Both the position numbers and the translations under genes were made by a program. Of a DNA stretch of 9,044 bases, positions 6,623 through 9,044 are shown in pieces. This DNA comes from Pseudomonadota bacterium. Its GTDB lineage: Bacteria > Pseudomonadota > Alphaproteobacteria > Rhizobiales > Xanthobacteraceae. The stretch is taken from NCBI GenBank assembly GCA_021823875.1, contig JAKAMD010000124.1, positions 1 to 9,044 of the forward strand, given 5' to 3'. Within the stretch, counting starts at the first letter, position 1; every line of letters begins with the position of its first letter. The notes below the pieces were generated by a model. The model worked only from the letters and a program-made list of their open reading frames with translations, did no database searches and had not been told where the DNA came from.

Positions 6623-8209
6623 TCAAAAATGCAGCGGCTTGGCCTGTTGCACCTGCGGCAGCGCGCGCACCTTTTCGAGCACCGGCTCGGGCAGGTCGCC
6701 GTCGATCTCGATCAGCGCCACCGCATTGGCGCCGGGCGCCTCGCGGCCGACGTGGAAGGTGGCGATGTTGATGTTGGCTTCGCCCAGTGTCGAGGAGAAC
6801 TTGCCGATGAAGCCGGGCTTGTCGAAATTGGTGATGTAGATCATCGAGGGCGCAAATTCCGCGTCCATGCGGATGCCCTTGATATTGACGATGCGCGGGC
6901 GGCCGTCGGCAAACACGGTGCCCGAGACGAAGCGGGTCTGCTTCTCGGTCGTGACAGTCACGGTGATCAGGCTTTCGTAATCGCTCTCCGCCTCGCGCGT
7001 CACCTCCTCGACCGCCATAGCACGCTCGCGCGCCACCACCGGCGCCGACACCACATTGACGGTGCCGAGCATCGGCTGCAGCACACCGGCGAGCACCGCC
7101 GAGGTGAGCGCCTTGGTGTTCATCTGCGCGACGTGCCCCTCATAGGTAATCTGCAGCTTGGAGATCGGGTTCTCGGTGAGCTGGCCGGTGAAGGAACCGA
7201 GCCGCTCGGCGAGCGCGATGAACGGCTTGAGCCTGGGCGCCTCCTCGGCGCTGATCGAGGGGAAGTTGAGCGCATTGGTGATGGCGCCGCGCAGCAGATA
7301 TTCCGACATCTGCTCGGCCACCTGCAGCGCGACGTTCTCCTGTGCTTCGGCCGTGGAGGCGCCGAGATGCGGCGTGCACACCACATTGGGCAGGCTGAAC
7401 AGCGGGCTTTCGGTCGCCGGTTCCTCCTTGAAGACATCGAAAGCGGCGCCGGCGACGTGGCCGGATTTCAACGCCTCCACAATCGCCGCTTCGTCGATCA
7501 ACCCGCCGCGCGCGCAGTTGATGATGCGCACGCCCTTCTTCATCTTGAACAGCGCGGACGCATCGATGATGTTGCGGGTCTTGTCGGTGAGCGGCGTGTG
7601 CAGGGTGATGAAATCGGCGCGCCGGAACAGCTCGTCGAGCTCGACCTTCTCGACCCCGATCGCCACCGCGCGCTCGTGCGACAGGTAGGGATCGAAGGCG
7701 ATCACCTTCATCTTCAGGCCAAGCGCGCGATCGGCGACGATCGAACCGATATTGCCGCAACCGATGACGCCGAGCGTCTTGCTGAAGATTTCAACGCCCA
7801 TGAACCGGTTCTTCTCCCATTTGCCGGCGCGGGTGGAAGCGTCGGCTTCCGGGATTTGGCGGGCAAGCGCGAGCATCAGCGAGATCGCGTGCTCGGCGGT
7901 GGTGATCGAATTGCCGAACGGCGTGTTCATCACGATGATGCCCTTGGCGGTGGCGGCCGGGATGTCGACATTGTCGACGCCGATGCCGGCGCGGCCGATC
8001 ACCTTCAGGTTCTTGGCATTCTCCATGATATTCGCGGTGACCTTGGTGGCCGAGCGGATGGCGAGGCCGTCATAATTGCCGATGATCTCGGCGAGCTTGT
8101 CCTTGTCCTTGCCGAGCTTGGGCTGGAAATCGACCTCGATGCCGCGATCCTTGAAGATCTGCACGGCAGCCGGAGACAGAGCGTCGGAGATGAGCACGCG
8201 GGGAGCCAT
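6623..8209 (-). CDS. serA: D-3-phosphoglycerate dehydrogenase
   Basis: SerA oxidises 3-phosphoglycerate to 3-phosphohydroxypyruvate with NAD, the first step of the phosphorylated serine pathway, in the cytoplasm. The 528-residue length fits the long form with catalytic, intervening (ASB) and ACT domains. The Rossmann motif is GCGNIG (150-155) with Asp173 in AFDP as the likely NAD-ribose ligand. Catalytic residues are Arg234 in NCARGG, Glu263 in FKEEP and His281 in TPHLGAS. The ASB region spans about 320-450. The C-terminal ACT domain (about 456-528, from YITNFDKPGFIGKFS) is the usual site of serine feedback. The start ATG at 8209 has AAGGA about 9 bp upstream; an in-frame start 9 codons earlier lacks support. 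It follows the small HEAGH protein by 27 bp and belongs to the serC operon. All key residues are present. Confidence 0.98.
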   Translation of the reverse strand: MAPRVLISDALSPAAVQIFKDRGIEVDFQPKLGKDKDKLAEIIGNYDGLAIRSATKVTANIMENAKNLKVIGRAGIGVDNVDIPAATAKGIIVMNTPFGNSITTAEHAISLMLALARQIPEADASTRAGKWEKNRFMGVEIFSKTLGVIGCGNIGSIVADRALGLKMKVIAFDPYLSHERAVAIGVEKVELDELFRRADFITLHTPLTDKTRNIIDASALFKMKKGVRIINCARGGLIDEAAIVEALKSGHVAGAAFDVFKEEPATESPLFSLPNVVCTPHLGASTAEAQENVALQVAEQMSEYLLRGAITNALNFPSISAEEAPRLKPFIALAERLGSFTGQLTENPISKLQITYEGHVAQMNTKALTSAVLAGVLQPMLGTVNVVSAPVVARERAMAVEEVTREAESDYESLITVTVTTEKQTRFVSGTVFADGRPRIVNIKGIRMDAEFAPSMIYITNFDKPGFIGKFSSTLGEANINIATFHVGREAPGANAVALIEIDGDLPEPVLEKVRALPQVQQAKPLHF

Positions 8210-8236
8210 GGTTTCAGTCCTTTTCGATTGTCGCAA

Positions 8237-8734
8237 TCAGCGCGGTGTCCAGCGCAACCAGCGCAGCATGTGGGGATAGGGTTCGACGCCGCGCGCGGCG
8301 GCGTGTTTGGGCTCGATGGTCATGCCGTAATAGGCGAGCAATGGCACACCAGGCCCCATGTTGTCGGCGCCTGTGAAGGCATCGATCAGCGTCTGCGCCC
8401 CGCCCTTGTAGCCATGCAGGTGGAACACGACGTCGGGCGCAAGATCGAGCGCGCACAGCGCGGCGTAAGACCAGGCGAGCGTCGCCATTTCGTCGCCTGG
8501 AGTCGGCGAAAATGTCGGCTCCGCCCGCTCGGCCGCATCGGCAACCGCGATGTGGCCGGCCTCGTGCAGGAGATCGCCCGGATAGGCCAGGCGCTCCTCG
8601 TCGACGAGGATGGCGCCGTGCCGGATATCGAGCCCGGGCAGGAAGGTCTCCGCCGGCAGGGTTTCGGCATGCACCTCGATGCCGATGTCACGCACGAAAC
8701 CCGCCAGCTTTTCGGTGAGCGGATTGGCGAACAT
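8237..8734 (-). CDS. Conserved-looking protein with HEAGH (HExxH) motif, function unknown
   Basis: The product has 165 residues and no signal peptide or membrane helix, so it is probably cytoplasmic. Residues 54-64 read DLLHEAGHIAV, with HEAGH at 57-61, the zinc-binding HExxH pattern of zincin peptidases. Glu82 in GDEMATLAWSYAA, in a probable helix 20 residues later, is a candidate third ligand, as in gluzincins. Other distinctive stretches are ILVDEERLAYPGDLLHEAGH (42-61), VVFHLHGYKGG (102-112), GVPLLAYYGM (129-138) and YPHMLRWLRW (153-162). I recall uncharacterised bacterial homologues of similar length but no assigned function. The ATG at 8734 is chosen because it starts 13 bp after the serC stop and gives a clean N-terminus; the longer open frame would overlap serC in another frame. 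The gene sits between serC and serA with gaps of 13 and 27 bp, so cotranscription is nearly certain. Peptidase activity is inferred from the motif only; it could equally be a metal-binding enzyme of another kind. Confidence 0.85.
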   Translation of the reverse strand: MFANPLTEKLAGFVRDIGIEVHAETLPAETFLPGLDIRHGAILVDEERLAYPGDLLHEAGHIAVADAAERAEPTFSPTPGDEMATLAWSYAALCALDLAPDVVFHLHGYKGGAQTLIDAFTGADNMGPGVPLLAYYGMTIEPKHAAARGVEPYPHMLRWLRWTPR

Positions 8735-8747
8735 GGAAGCCGCCCGC

Positions 8748-9044
8748 TCACGCCGCCTTGGGTAATGCGGCCTTGGCTTTCGCGAAGGCCCATTCGAGCC
8801 AGGGGGTGAGCGCCTCGACGTCGCTCGCCTCGACGGTGGCCCCGCACCAGATGCGCAATCCGGGCGGCGCGTCGCGGTAATAGGCGATGTCGTAGGCGAC
8901 GCCTTCCTTCTCCAAGGCACCAGCGACGGCCTTGGCGAAGGCGGCCTGCTCGTCGGCCGAAAGCCGCGCCACCGCGGGATCGACGATGTTCAGGCAGACC
9001 GAGGTGTTGGAGCGTGTCGCCGGCACGCGCGCGAGATGGTCAGA
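8748..9044 (-). CDS. serC: Phosphoserine aminotransferase, C-terminal 98 residues
   Basis: SerC is a PLP-dependent aminotransferase that converts 3-phosphohydroxypyruvate and glutamate to O-phosphoserine and 2-oxoglutarate. Only the C-terminus is present; the gene runs off the right edge in frame, with the PLP lysine outside. The visible part has RSNTSVCL, NIVDP, EKEGVAYDIAYYRDAPPGLRIWCGATVE and LTPWLEWAFA, which match the C-terminus of the alphaproteobacterial SerC type as I remember it. Finding serA downstream on the same strand supports the call strongly. The stop lies 13 bp before the start of the HEAGH protein. The gene is probably intact outside the window, since nothing is broken in the visible part. 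Confidence 0.93.
   Translation of the reverse strand, partial: SDHLARVPATRSNTSVCLNIVDPAVARLSADEQAAFAKAVAGALEKEGVAYDIAYYRDAPPGLRIWCGATVEASDVEALTPWLEWAFAKAKAALPKAA

Overview
The window is a GC-rich chromosomal segment that looks like an alphaproteobacterium of the Hyphomicrobiales (Bradyrhizobium/Rhodopseudomonas/Xanthobacteraceae type). The grounds are the close resemblance of SerC, SerA, PurA and the PhaC-family protein to proteins of that group, the serC-serA-purA order, and a dispersed-type palindrome of a kind common between genes in those genomes. These judgements come from memory of the families, not from a search. No transposase, phage, CRISPR, tRNA or rRNA signal was seen.

Layout. Positions 1-153 hold no recognisable gene but are rich in RNA structure: two interleaved stems (pseudoknot topology), a competing stem, and then a strong intrinsic terminator reading rightwards. 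This may be the 3' end of a structured non-coding RNA or a long 3' UTR that starts outside the window. Positions 154-594 carry no convincing gene, but include a 14-bp direct repeat and a small dyad upstream of the only rightward gene, a secreted Tyr/His-rich protein of unknown function (655-1197). A perfect 10-bp hairpin (1279-1303) separates it from the convergent leftward genes.

Everything from 1336 to the right edge is on the minus strand. In transcription order it is: serC (3' end only, cut by the window edge); a small HEAGH-containing protein of unknown function (8237-8734); serA (6623-8209); a 282-bp gap with a REP-like palindrome and a short tandem repeat; purA (5051-6340); a bitopic membrane protein of unknown function (3531-4958); a 296-bp gap with a dyad; and a PhaC-family polyhydroxyalkanoate synthase (1336-3234).

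How the genes fit together. SerC and SerA are the two adjacent steps of the phosphorylated serine pathway (3-phosphoglycerate to 3-phosphohydroxypyruvate to phosphoserine). The small protein sits between them with gaps of 13 and 27 bp, so the three are very likely one operon. PurA makes adenylosuccinate for AMP synthesis and probably has its own promoter. The membrane protein 92 bp downstream may be cotranscribed with purA. The PhaC-family gene appears to be a separate carbon-storage unit. The least explained items are the HEAGH protein inside the serine operon, the structured RNA at the left edge, the secreted Tyr/His-rich protein, and the membrane protein after purA.
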